Assembly: GCF_041103235.1 (NCBI RefSeq)
Contig: NZ_JBGCUN010000002.1
Span: 248,001-312,000, forward strand
Length of the DNA: 64,000 nt
Direction: 5' to 3'
Origin: Yoonia sp. R2331
GTDB taxonomy: Bacteria > Pseudomonadota > Alphaproteobacteria > Rhodobacterales > Rhodobacteraceae
A model generated the notes under the pieces. It had not been told where the DNA came from. It worked only from the letters and a program-made list of their open reading frames with translations, and did not search any database. A program made the translations under genes and the position numbers. This document shows positions 34,674 to 42,409 of this stretch, piece after piece (the first letter of the stretch is position 1; every line of letters starts with the position of its first letter).

Positions 34674-35750
34674 TTAGCCCCCTACGGTCAACGCGCGGCC
34701 GGTTCCGGCGTCGAAGACCTTTACCAAGTGGGATGGCACGTGGACGGTTTTGACACCCGACAGATGCGCGATGTCGCCGTTGGTGTCGGCCTTGAAGACC
34801 AGATTGTCCTGGCCGTGGCGAGCGTGAAGCAAAGCCTCGGAGCCCAGTGGCTCGACCAGATCAAGGTCGATGGGGAGGGCGGTTGTGGCTTGACCTTCGC
34901 CCAGCATCACGTGTTCCGGCCGAATGCCGAGAATGACATCACGACCCTGATCTTTGGCCGTAAGACCGTCGATCTTGATCTCAGTATCGCCAACCTTAGC
35001 GCCGATGTCTGTCAGCGTCCCTTTCATCTGGTTCATTGGGGGGGACCCAAGGAAACCGGCGACGAATGTGTTTACGGGATTGTTGAACAGCTCCATCGGA
35101 GTGCCGACCTGTTCAATCCGGCCATCGTTCATCACGACGATACGGTCTGCCAATGTCATGGCTTCGACCTGATCATGGGTGACGTAAATGGAAGTGACGC
35201 CAAGGCGGTTGTGCAGGCGTTTGATTTCAGCCCGCATTTGCGTGCGCAGTTTGGCGTCCAGATTGGACAGCGGTTCGTCAAACAGGAACACCTTGGGGTG
35301 GCGCACAATCGCGCGGCCCATAGCCACACGTTGCCGTTGCCCACCGGACAAATCAGCAGGGCGACGATCAAGATAGGGGGTCAGGCCAAGGATTTCTGCA
35401 ACGTCATCAATTGTTGTTTTGATCTCGGCTTTTGGCATCTTACGAATGCGAAGGCCAAAGGCCATATTGTCGGCCACGTTGAGGTGCGGGTAGAGCGCGT
35501 AGTTCTGAAACACCATCGCGACATCGCGGTCTTTGGGGGCCACGCGGTTCATACGGCGCCCGTCAATCATCAGATCGCCAGAGGTGATTTCCTCTAGCCC
35601 TGCAATCATCCGCAAGGTCGTTGACTTGCCGCAACCTGACGGGCCGACGAGAACGACGAATTCTTTTTCAGCAACATTAAGATCGATACCGTGCACAACC
35701 TGCAAGGCACCGTAGCACTTTACAATCTCGTTCAGATCTACGCCGGCCAT
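34674..35750 (-). CDS. ABC sugar importer ATPase (AlgS/UgpC/MsmK-like)
   Basis: A 358-residue ATPase of the carbohydrate-importer type. Walker A is GPSGCGKST, the signature LSGGQRQRVA, Walker B VFLFDEPLSNLD, and the H-loop YVTHDQVEAMT; the C-terminal third is the regulatory OB-like domain (GIRPEHVMLGEG). It is the first gene of the leftward ten-gene operon and has a strong GGGAGGG ribosome site. The promoter lies in the 159-bp spacer shared with the divergent gntR gene. Confidence 0.92.
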   Translation of the reverse strand: MAGVDLNEIVKCYGALQVVHGIDLNVAEKEFVVLVGPSGCGKSTTLRMIAGLEEITSGDLMIDGRRMNRVAPKDRDVAMVFQNYALYPHLNVADNMAFGLRIRKMPKAEIKTTIDDVAEILGLTPYLDRRPADLSGGQRQRVAMGRAIVRHPKVFLFDEPLSNLDAKLRTQMRAEIKRLHNRLGVTSIYVTHDQVEAMTLADRIVVMNDGRIEQVGTPMELFNNPVNTFVAGFLGSPPMNQMKGTLTDIGAKVGDTEIKIDGLTAKDQGRDVILGIRPEHVMLGEGQATTALPIDLDLVEPLGSEALLHARHGQDNLVFKADTNGDIAHLSGVKTVHVPSHLVKVFDAGTGRALTVGG

Positions 35751-35790
35751 CTAGCCCTCCCTAAAGCGTTGCCGAAGGAATGCTCGTTCT

Positions 35791-35877
35791 GTGACGAATC
35801 ACTCACTCCCACTGGTATACTAGTCTAAAAAGTTCATTGCTAGTCTAGTATACCAGTTTGGTCAGTGATAACGTCAC
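35791..35877. promoter_or_regulatory. Nested dyad operator between the ABC operon and gntR
   Basis: An 87-bp symmetric block centred near 35834. The inner arms ACTGGTATACTAG (35811-35823) and CTAGTATACCAG plus T (35845-35857) are perfect inverted repeats, and each arm is itself nearly palindromic (CTRGTATACYAG), with site centres 33 bp apart. The outer arms GTGACGAATCACT (35791) and AGTGATAACGTCAC (35864-35877) are inverted around the same centre. TAGTCTA repeats directly at 35821 and 35841. TATACT inside the sites could serve as a -10 element. It is a likely cooperative GntR operator for both directions. Confidence 0.7.
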
Positions 35878-35909
35878 GGACGTCTTTGGACGAAAGTGAG
35901 GACTGAAAG

Positions 35910-36596
35910 ATGATCCCGAATTCAGCGAAAACCGAACGCCGCACAAGCGTGGATGATGTATTTGACGCGCTTCATGAGCAGATTGCGACGCTCCAGTTGA
36001 AGCCCGGGGACCGTATTTCCGAGGCTGATATCGCCGCGCAGTTCGGGGTGTCACGGCAACCTGTCCGGGATGCGTTCAGCCGCCTTGCCAATCTTGACCT
36101 GCTTTTGATCCGCCCGCAGCGCAGCACGGAAGTGAGACGCTTTTCGATGCGGCAGATCGAAAAGGCGCGGTTCATTCGCGCCGCAATCGAAACGGAGGTT
36201 TTGCGCCGCGCCGCCACTTTGTGCGATGCGGCGGGCGAAGCGCTTTTGCATGACTCGTTGGAGCTACAAATGGAGGCGATGAACGCCAAAGACGTCGCGC
36301 GTTTCGGGAAGCTCGATTATCAATTCCATCAGATCCTGTGTCAGATCGGACAGGTCGATTATGCCTTTGACGTTATTCTTGAAGAGAAGGCGAAGGTAGA
36401 CCGCTTGTGTATGCTGGGGCGCGAGAAAGAACAGCGCATGCCAGAGCTCGCAGCGGATCACACAAAAATTGCCAAAGCGGTCATCAAGCACGATCCCGAT
36501 GCAGCCGTCGCAGCGGGGCTAAAGCACTTGTCTCGTCTCGATGAGACGATTGAACGGATAAGTGCCACGAATGCCAATTACTTTGATCACGCGTAA
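35910..36596 (+). CDS. GntR/FadR-type transcriptional regulator (island regulator 2)
   Basis: A 228-residue GntR regulator: winged helix with ISEADIAAQFGVSRQPVRDA, then a helical FCD effector domain. It resembles the regulator at 20706-21386 closely over the DNA-binding half (RPQRSTEVRRFSMRQIEKARF against RPQRATVVRRFSLAEIQNARF). It is divergent from the ABC/lyase operon across a dyad-rich spacer and is followed by the MATE, kduI and kduD genes. It probably represses both directions until a uronate intermediate such as KDG binds. Confidence 0.9.
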   Translation: MIPNSAKTERRTSVDDVFDALHEQIATLQLKPGDRISEADIAAQFGVSRQPVRDAFSRLANLDLLLIRPQRSTEVRRFSMRQIEKARFIRAAIETEVLRRAATLCDAAGEALLHDSLELQMEAMNAKDVARFGKLDYQFHQILCQIGQVDYAFDVILEEKAKVDRLCMLGREKEQRMPELAADHTKIAKAVIKHDPDAAVAAGLKHLSRLDETIERISATNANYFDHA

Positions 36597-36656
36597 CACG
36601 GGCCGGGCCGAAGGCCCTGTTCCAAGTGGCGTCATAGCTGGATTTGAGATACCCCG

Positions 36657-38030
36657 ATGACCGATCATGTGCCGCAATCCACGGAGCGGCAAACACCAGG
36701 TGCAGCGCAGGTCTTTTCATTGGCCTGGCCGATGACCCTGAAAGCGATTTTTCTGCACGGAACTGTCGTGGTCGACGGGTTTCTTTTGTCCGCACTGGGC
36801 GAAGGCGCGCTGGCCGCTATGGGGTTGGCAGCTGCTTTGGGCGGAATCGTCCTTGGCGTCATCTTTGCGTTTTCCCACGCCATGCAAATCCGAACGGCAC
36901 AGGCGTTTGGTAGCGGCGACTCTGTCTTTCTGAAATCAGTGCTGGCGTCGGGTCTGACGGTCAGCGTGGCTATTGGTGCCGTCGGGGTTGGTGTCATATT
37001 CATGTGGGGGCCTTTGCTGATCGGCATGCTCGCCCCCTCTGATGCGATCGCGGCGCAGGCTCAGAGCTACCTTTGGATATTCACGATCGTGATCCTTGCG
37101 GAGGCCATCGGCCAATGCATCGCCAGCTTTTTCAACGGATGCAGTAAAAGCAAATTGCCGCTTTATGGCTATCTGATTTCGGTGCCCATCAACATCACGG
37201 CGAGCATCATCCTGATCCACGGCTATATGGGATTTCCTGCGCTGGGCGTTGCGGGTGCCGCACTTGGCAGTGCTATCGCGATTACGCTGCAAACGGGGTT
37301 CTGGATTGCGTTACTGGTTTCGACCGATGGGCGGCTAAGGCGCGTTGTTGGCTGGCACCACGGAACGTTCAAGCCGACGCTGATCCGGCATGTCCGGTTT
37401 TCGCTGCCAATCGCGGCGACCTTCGTCAGCGCAACATTGGCAACGCATGTCTGTTCACTGATCTACGCGAATATGTCGCTGAACGACTTTGCCGCGCTGA
37501 CCCTGATTGCGCCATGGAACCTTTTGGCGGGACAAGTCGCGATGCAATGGACCCAGGCCACAGGGATCATGGTCGCACAATTGTTGGGTCAACGCACACC
37601 AGAGGCCACGCTGGATATGTTTCTGGCGCGCGCGTGGCGTGGGGCATTTGTGGCTGCGGCGATTGTCGCGCTGATCTTTCTTGTCATGTGTCTGTCGCTG
37701 GACTGGATCTATCCTAACCTCGAGCCGCAGACGCGGACGATCCTGTTCGGGTTTATGCCGATCCTGCTGATCATCCAGTTTCCCCGCGCCACCAACGCGA
37801 TCTGTGGGAACACGCTGCGCGCTGCCGGCGACACTGTCTACGTCATGCACATTTTCATCTGGTCGCAATGGGCATTCCGCGTTCCAGCGACTGCCCTTCT
37901 GATCCTGTACTTTGACCTTTCTGCCTTTTGGATCCTCTCACTGTTCCTTTGGGAAGAGGTCATCAAATTTCCCGCCTTTCACCGCCGCCTTTGGCGCGGG
38001 GACTGGAAACACGTTCACGTCACGGCCTGA
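36657..38030 (+). CDS. MATE family efflux transporter
   Basis: A 457-residue membrane protein with about 12 hydrophobic segments in two repeats, typical of MATE antiporters. FSLAWPMTLKAIFLHGTVVVD is cut to its first helix here; the repeat linker and a second half with FSLPIAATFVSATLATHV follow. MATE proteins usually expel cationic drugs or organic compounds using Na+ or H+. Its place between gntR and kduI in a uronate operon is unusual and suggests export or overflow of a uronate-related compound, but no sequence feature proves this. It starts 60 bp after gntR. Confidence 0.85.
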   Translation: MTDHVPQSTERQTPGAAQVFSLAWPMTLKAIFLHGTVVVDGFLLSALGEGALAAMGLAAALGGIVLGVIFAFSHAMQIRTAQAFGSGDSVFLKSVLASGLTVSVAIGAVGVGVIFMWGPLLIGMLAPSDAIAAQAQSYLWIFTIVILAEAIGQCIASFFNGCSKSKLPLYGYLISVPINITASIILIHGYMGFPALGVAGAALGSAIAITLQTGFWIALLVSTDGRLRRVVGWHHGTFKPTLIRHVRFSLPIAATFVSATLATHVCSLIYANMSLNDFAALTLIAPWNLLAGQVAMQWTQATGIMVAQLLGQRTPEATLDMFLARAWRGAFVAAAIVALIFLVMCLSLDWIYPNLEPQTRTILFGFMPILLIIQFPRATNAICGNTLRAAGDTVYVMHIFIWSQWAFRVPATALLILYFDLSAFWILSLFLWEEVIKFPAFHRRLWRGDWKHVHVTA

Positions 38031-38058
38031 TTGCCGCACAACAACTAAGGAGACTCCC

Positions 38059-38886
38059 ATGATAAAAACAAACCTGCGCCGCGCCATTGACCCGCGCCAC
38101 GCCAAGACCTTCGACACGACGCAACTGCGCGATGAATTCCTGATCGACAATCTGTGGCAGGACGATGAAGTCAGCCTGACCTACACACAATATGACCGCA
38201 TGATCGTCGGGGGCGCGATCCCGAAATCGGGCCCTTTGACCATCGACGGGGTTGATCAAACCGGGACGCCGTCATGGCTGGACCGCCGCGAAGCGGTTCT
38301 GGTCAACCTTGGCCCATCCGGCACGGTTGAGGCTGCGGGCGAAACCTATGAATTGGGCCGGTTTGACATGGTCTATCTTGGTATGGGGTCTGGCGCCGTC
38401 ACAGTTAGCGGTGCCGACGCACGGTTCTACATCATCTCGGCACCCGCACACCGCGCGATCCCGGCGCAGCTGGCGACAATCGATGAGGCGAACCAGGTTC
38501 CATTGGGCAGCCGCGAGACGTGCAATGAACGCACGATCTATCAGTTCATCCACCCTGACGGGATCGAGAGCTGCCAGATTGTGATGGGCATGACCAAATT
38601 CGAGTCGGGGTCGATCTGGAACACGATGCCTGCGCATATCCACGAACGCCGGTCCGAGATCTATATCTACCTCGATCTTCCGGAGGGCCAGAACATCGTG
38701 CACCTGATGGGGGAACCCGACGAGACGCGGCACCTGATTGTGCGGAATGAACAATGCGTGCTTTCGCCACCCTGGTCGATCCATAGCGGCGCGGGCACTG
38801 CGGCGTATTCGTTCATTTGGGCCATGGCTGGCGATAACATGGCCTTCACCGATATGGACATGGTTGCCATGGAAGACCTGCGATGA
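38059..38886 (+). CDS. kduI: 5-dehydro-4-deoxy-D-glucuronate isomerase
   Basis: A 275-residue KduI, which isomerises 5-keto-4-deoxyuronate (DKI) to 2,5-diketo-3-deoxygluconate (DKII). The zinc site is seen in MPAHIHERRSEIYIY (two His and a Glu), with a further His in PPWSIHSGAG. RRAIDPRHAKTFDT at the start and VGGAIPKSGPLTIDG are family signatures. A strong AAGGAG site precedes the ATG at 38059. It shares an ATGA overlap with kduD, so the two steps are translationally coupled. Confidence 0.95.
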   Translation: MIKTNLRRAIDPRHAKTFDTTQLRDEFLIDNLWQDDEVSLTYTQYDRMIVGGAIPKSGPLTIDGVDQTGTPSWLDRREAVLVNLGPSGTVEAAGETYELGRFDMVYLGMGSGAVTVSGADARFYIISAPAHRAIPAQLATIDEANQVPLGSRETCNERTIYQFIHPDGIESCQIVMGMTKFESGSIWNTMPAHIHERRSEIYIYLDLPEGQNIVHLMGEPDETRHLIVRNEQCVLSPPWSIHSGAGTAAYSFIWAMAGDNMAFTDMDMVAMEDLR

Positions 38887-39638
38887 GCCGCTTTTCCCTG
38901 GACGGAACCCGTGCGCTTGTGACCGGTGCCAACACTGGCATCGGTCAGGCCATTGCCGTTGATCTGGCCCGGGCGGGCGCGCATGTGATTGCGGTCGGGC
39001 GGTCCTCTATGGAGGACACGCTTGCCAAGGTGTCGGATGTCGGGGGCAAGGCGGATGCCTTGAAGGCCGATCTGTCCACCGTGGCGGCCGCGCAGGAGAT
39101 GTTCGCGCAGGCGGTTGCTGATTTTGGGCCGATTGACACGTTGGTGAACAACGCGGGTATCATCCGGCGCGCGGACAGTCTGGACTTTTCCGAGGCCGAT
39201 TGGGACGCGGTGATGGATATCAACCTTAAGGTCGTGTTCTTCCTGAGCCAGGCCTTTGCCAAGGCCCGTATTGGTGCCGGACAAGGGGGGAGCATCGTCA
39301 ACATCGCGTCGCTTCTGTCCTATCAAGGTGGCATCCGTGTGCCGTCCTATACGGCGTCAAAAAGTGCCGTTGCGGGTGTGACCAAAACGCTGTCGAATGA
39401 GTGGTCTGCCCAAGGCATCACGGTCAATTGCGTCGCACCTGGATACGTGGTCAGCAACAACACGACCGACCTGCGCAACGATCCGGATCGCAACAAGGCC
39501 ATCCTGGACCGCATCCCGCTGGGTCGTTGGGCCGAGCCCGAAGACATTGCGGGCGCAGTGACCTATCTTGCCTCACCGGCAGCGCGCTATGTGACGGGCA
39601 TCACACTTCCCGTTGATGGAGGGTGGCTCGGCCGATGA
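38883..39638 (+). CDS. kduD: 2-dehydro-3-deoxy-D-gluconate 5-dehydrogenase
   Basis: A 251-residue SDR with TGANTGIGQAIAVDL, NNAGIIRRADS, IVNIASLLSYQGG and YTASKSAVAG, all typical of KduD, which reduces DKII to KDG using NADH. The ATG overlaps the kduI stop. Together with KdgF and KduI it converts the unsaturated uronate freed by the lyase into KDG for the KdgK step. It is the last intact gene of the rightward arm; a decayed enolase-superfamily gene follows after about 80 bp. Confidence 0.93.
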   Translation: MSRFSLDGTRALVTGANTGIGQAIAVDLARAGAHVIAVGRSSMEDTLAKVSDVGGKADALKADLSTVAAAQEMFAQAVADFGPIDTLVNNAGIIRRADSLDFSEADWDAVMDINLKVVFFLSQAFAKARIGAGQGGSIVNIASLLSYQGGIRVPSYTASKSAVAGVTKTLSNEWSAQGITVNCVAPGYVVSNNTTDLRNDPDRNKAILDRIPLGRWAEPEDIAGAVTYLASPAARYVTGITLPVDGGWLGR

Positions 39639-39719
39639 ACGCGATCCGGGCCCTTGTTGCCAGCTGTGATTCTGTGCCCGAATATCCAAGGCGCGACGGA
39701 CCACATCCCGCCCGCTTAG

Positions 39720-40008
39720 ATGAACGTCACTGACGCAAAAGTCTTTGTGGGCGGACCCGGCAAGAACGAGGTCACGACCGATCTGGGCGTCCATGGCGTT
39801 GATGATGCGACACTGATAACCGGGAAACCTTGCCCGCCGCATATCTGCGCGACGTCCAGTTCCAGAACCTGATCGGGTTGGGCCCGCGCAAGTTCGAAGG
39901 CTTTTGGCAGGTCTTTTTTACGGGGCCTAATTTCGGTGAAGACCAAATTCCATGGCGGCCAACTTGACGGACCTGCCGCACTATCAATTGTTTGGCGGTG
40001 AAGGCAGC
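39720..40008 (+). pseudogene. Decayed mannonate-dehydratase-like (ManD/RspA, enolase superfamily) gene
   Basis: No intact gene lies between kduD and the tRNA, but three forward-frame fragments read in order like the N-terminal domain of ManD/RspA proteins. Frame 1 from 39720 gives MNVTDAKVFVGGPGKN then TTDLGVHGVDDATL. After a shift near 39817, a second frame gives ETLPAAYLRD, NLIGLGPRKFEGFWQVFFTG. A third frame gives LTDLPHYQLFGGEGS near 39964-40008. The catalytic C-terminal domain is missing. Since uxuA already supplies mannonate dehydratase, loss would be tolerated. Beyond 40008 I recognise nothing. Confidence 0.72.
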
Positions 40009-40233
40009 TGCGTGGCAGGGCACATCGAACCACCGATGATCGGCTGTGCAACTCTCCTAGTCGGCGAGCGAACCAGGGTCCCTGAGATATGAGAAGGATC
40101 GCGAGCACTTTTGCTGATCGGCTCGGTGCGTCAACTCCGGGTTCATGTCTGCAAGAGTAGGTGGCGTTGGTCTGTGGGCTGACAGTTCAGAGCCGGTCGA
40201 AACTCCGACGTTTGACTGCTTTTTTGGGATATT
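40009..40233. other. Non-coding stretch between ManD remnant and tRNA-Leu
   Basis: I see no supported gene here. A forward frame from the pseudogene stays open to 40092 without recognisable protein. On the minus strand, just past the 3' end of the tRNA, the sequence becomes AAAAAAG-rich (40209-40216 region on the complement), not a standard terminator. The 80 bp between kduD and the remnant (39639-39719) hold only an unsupported 32-codon ATGA-overlapping frame. Confidence 0.5.
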
Positions 40234-40319
40234 TGGTGCCCAGGAGAGGACTCGAACCTCCACGTCCATACGGACACCAGCACCTGAAGCTGGCGCGTCT
40301 ACCATTCCGCCACCTGGGC
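40234..40319 (-). tRNA. tRNA-Leu(CAG)
   Basis: On the minus strand the sequence folds as an 86-nt type II tRNA with encoded CCA. The acceptor stem is GCCCAGG paired with CCTGGGC, the anticodon stem is CCAGC/GCTGG around the loop TTCAGGT (anticodon CAG), a long variable arm follows (TGTCCG...CGGACG-type pairing), and the T loop is GTTCGAGTC. The long variable arm and the CAG anticodon identify leucine. It is the only RNA gene I found in the window. Confidence 0.95.
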
Positions 40320-40468
40320 AGGTGTCGTGAAGCGCGATGTAGCGAGGCGGAAACAGGGTGTCAACGCGATTCCGACGTGGCGGTGCTTATTCTTGCGCGC
40401 TTGTTTCGCCTTGTCTGAAACCGGGTGCGCGGGTAAACCCAAAGCGAATTGCGCAAAGAGGCTATGCC

Positions 40469-41449
40469 ATGTCCAATCTTGTCACCATCTTCGGCGGTTC
40501 CGGCTTTGTCGGACGCTATATCGCGCGGCGAATGGCTAAGGCAGGATGGCGGGTGCGGGTGGCCGTGCGCAATCCGGACGAGGCGCTTTTTGTGAAGCCA
40601 TACGGCGTGGTCGGGCAGGTCGAACCGGTCTTTTGCAACATCCGTGATGACGCCAGCGTTGCCGCTGTGATGGGCGGCGCTGATGTGGTGATCAACTGCG
40701 TTGGTGTGCTGGAAGAGGTTGGCAAGAACACCTTTGACGCCGTACAGGCCGAAGGCGCTGAACGCATTGCACGTATGGCAGCCCAACACGGCGTGGCGCG
40801 GATGGTCCATATCTCGGCCATCGGGGCCAATGCGGACGCCGCGAGCGACTATGCCCGGACCAAAGCCGAGGGCGAGGCGGGTGTCTTGGCCCATATGCCC
40901 GATGCCGTGATTTTGCGCCCGTCGATCATTTTTGGTCAGGAAGATCAGTTCTTTAACCGTTTTGCCGGCATGTCGCGCTTTGGCCCTGTGTTGCCGGTTG
41001 CCGGGGCGGAGACGCGGTTTCAGCCTGTGTTCGTCGATGATGTCGCCGCCGCAGCAGAGGCAGGGGCCTTGGGTGCCGCAAGCGGCGTCTATGAACTAGG
41101 CGGGCCGGAAGTTGATACCTTCCGCGGGTTGATGCAGCGGATGCTGGATGTGGTGCAGCGTCGCCGCCTTGTGATCAATATGCCATTCTGGATGGCGCGG
41201 ATTGTCGCCTCGGTTTCGGGTGCGGTGCAGTTTCTATCACTCGGCATCGTGAAGGCCCCGATCACCGGCGATCAGGTCAAGAACCTGGCCGTCGACAACG
41301 TGGTAAGCGAGGGGGCCAAGACGCTGGCCGATTTGGGCATTCAGCCCACCGCGATGGAGGCGATCCTGCCCGACTATCTGTGGCGCTTCCGCCCCTCGGG
41401 CCAATACGCGGCGATCAAGGATTCGGCCAAGAACCTGCGTAAGACCTGA
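40469..41449 (+). CDS. Complex I NDUFA9-like NAD(P)-binding protein (atypical SDR)
   Basis: A 326-residue extended/atypical SDR. The N-terminus VTIFGGSGFVGRYIARRMA is the NAD(P)-binding motif, and INCVGVLEEVGKNTFDAVQAEGA plus VHISAIGANADAAS are typical of the NDUFA9-like group found in alphaproteobacteria, related to the mitochondrial complex I accessory subunit. The ATG at 40469 follows AAAGAGG; the frame is open to 40358, into tRNA-flanking sequence. Its stop overlaps the uppP start by one base (TGATG). Confidence 0.85.
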   Translation: MSNLVTIFGGSGFVGRYIARRMAKAGWRVRVAVRNPDEALFVKPYGVVGQVEPVFCNIRDDASVAAVMGGADVVINCVGVLEEVGKNTFDAVQAEGAERIARMAAQHGVARMVHISAIGANADAASDYARTKAEGEAGVLAHMPDAVILRPSIIFGQEDQFFNRFAGMSRFGPVLPVAGAETRFQPVFVDDVAAAAEAGALGAASGVYELGGPEVDTFRGLMQRMLDVVQRRRLVINMPFWMARIVASVSGAVQFLSLGIVKAPITGDQVKNLAVDNVVSEGAKTLADLGIQPTAMEAILPDYLWRFRPSGQYAAIKDSAKNLRKT

Positions 41450-42249
41450 TGGACAGCACGATTGTTGCGGGCCTTCTGGGAATCCTTGAAGGCCTGACAG
41501 AGTTCATCCCTGTTTCATCGACCGGGCACCTGCTGCTTGTCGGGCATTTTCTTGGCTTTGACAGTGCGGGAAATACCTTTGAGGTTGTGATCCAGATCGG
41601 TGCCGTCATGGCGCTGGTTGTGCTTTATTTTCAAAGACTTTGGGGTGCTGTTGCCACCGCCCCGTCCGACCCTGCATCGCGCCGGTTTATTGCATCCATC
41701 GTGGTCGCTGCGATCCCGGCCGTGGTGCTGGGTGTGCTGATGCATGACCTGATCAAAACGGTGCTGTTTGAAACCCCTATGTTGATTGCGGTGATGCTGA
41801 TCATCGGTGGTGTGATCCTGTTGTTCGTGGACCGGCTGAACCTGCACGAAGAGCATCAGGATGCGATGCGCCTGCCGGTCAAAACGGCGCTGGGCATTGG
41901 TCTGTTTCAATGCCTTTCGCTGATCCCTGGCACCTCTCGGTCAGGGTCGACCATTGTGGGGGCCTTGTTGCTGGGTGTCAGCAAGCGTGCAGCGGCAGAG
42001 TTTTCGTTCTTCCTGTCGATCCCGATGATGTTCGGGGTATTCGGCTATGACCTTTACAAGAACCGCGATGTGCTGGATTTCAGCGCCCTGACAGAGATCG
42101 CGATTGGCCTGATCATGGCCTTTGTCACCGCCCTTTTCGTCGTCAGATGGTTGCTGAACTACGTTAGCAGCCATGGTTACGCATTGTTCGGGTGGTGGCG
42201 AATCGGTGTTGGCAGTGTTGCGCTGACTGCGCTTTTGTTGGGTTTCTAG
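41449..42249 (+). CDS. uppP: Undecaprenyl-diphosphatase (BacA type)
   Basis: A 266-residue membrane phosphatase that recycles undecaprenyl pyrophosphate for peptidoglycan and other envelope polymers, giving bacitracin tolerance. The first conserved motif is GLTEFIPVSSTGHLLLVGH with its essential Glu, the second is LIPGTSRSGSTIVGALLLG, and about eight hydrophobic segments are present. The length is normal. It overlaps the NDUFA9-like gene by one base and is followed by a 160-bp regulatory region before gltD. Confidence 0.95.
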   Translation: MDSTIVAGLLGILEGLTEFIPVSSTGHLLLVGHFLGFDSAGNTFEVVIQIGAVMALVVLYFQRLWGAVATAPSDPASRRFIASIVVAAIPAVVLGVLMHDLIKTVLFETPMLIAVMLIIGGVILLFVDRLNLHEEHQDAMRLPVKTALGIGLFQCLSLIPGTSRSGSTIVGALLLGVSKRAAAEFSFFLSIPMMFGVFGYDLYKNRDVLDFSALTEIAIGLIMAFVTALFVVRWLLNYVSSHGYALFGWWRIGVGSVALTALLLGF

Positions 42250-42256
42250 CAAAGTA

Positions 42257-42273
42257 GGTCACGAATAGTGACC
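42257..42273. promoter_or_regulatory. 17-bp dyad GGTCA-N7-TGACC, copy 1, upstream of gltD
   Basis: GGTCACGAATAGTGACC is an inverted repeat with 5-bp arms (8 bp counting flanking bases) around CGAATAG. A second copy with the same GGTCA-NN-AAT-NN-TGAC layout lies at 42331-42347, exactly 74 bp downstream. A run of T lies 12 bp after this copy, so it could also act as a weak terminator for uppP, but the paired spacing suggests an operator. Confidence 0.55.
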
Positions 42274-42330
42274 TAAAATACCCACTTTTTTCGGCGCGTG
42301 ATCGCTGACATCACAAAAATTCAGCATTTA

Positions 42331-42347
42331 GGTCAGTAATGTTGACT
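42331..42347. promoter_or_regulatory. 17-bp dyad GGTCA-N7-TGACT, copy 2, upstream of gltD
   Basis: GGTCAGTAATGTTGACT repeats the layout of copy 1, sharing the arms and the central AAT. It ends 62 bp before the chosen gltD start, in or near the expected promoter. The 74-bp offset is about seven DNA turns, so two bound proteins would face the same side and could loop the DNA. The regulator is unknown; Lrp/AsnC or LysR types often control glutamate synthase. Confidence 0.5.
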
Positions 42348-42409
42348 TTTCATCTGATGAACAGGGTATTAAACCGCAGGTCTGATCTTCGAGAAGAATG
42401 GAGTCTGCG

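Noticed and set aside
36605-36617. GGGCC-GAA-GGCCC as a terminator between gntR and the MATE gene
   Set aside because: A 5-bp stem with no T tract and a short 60-bp gap; co-transcription is more likely.
39716-40108. A 130-codon minus-strand frame between kduD and the tRNA
   Set aside because: It is antisense to the recognisable ManD-like remnant, has no ribosome site, and encodes a low-complexity product without family likeness.
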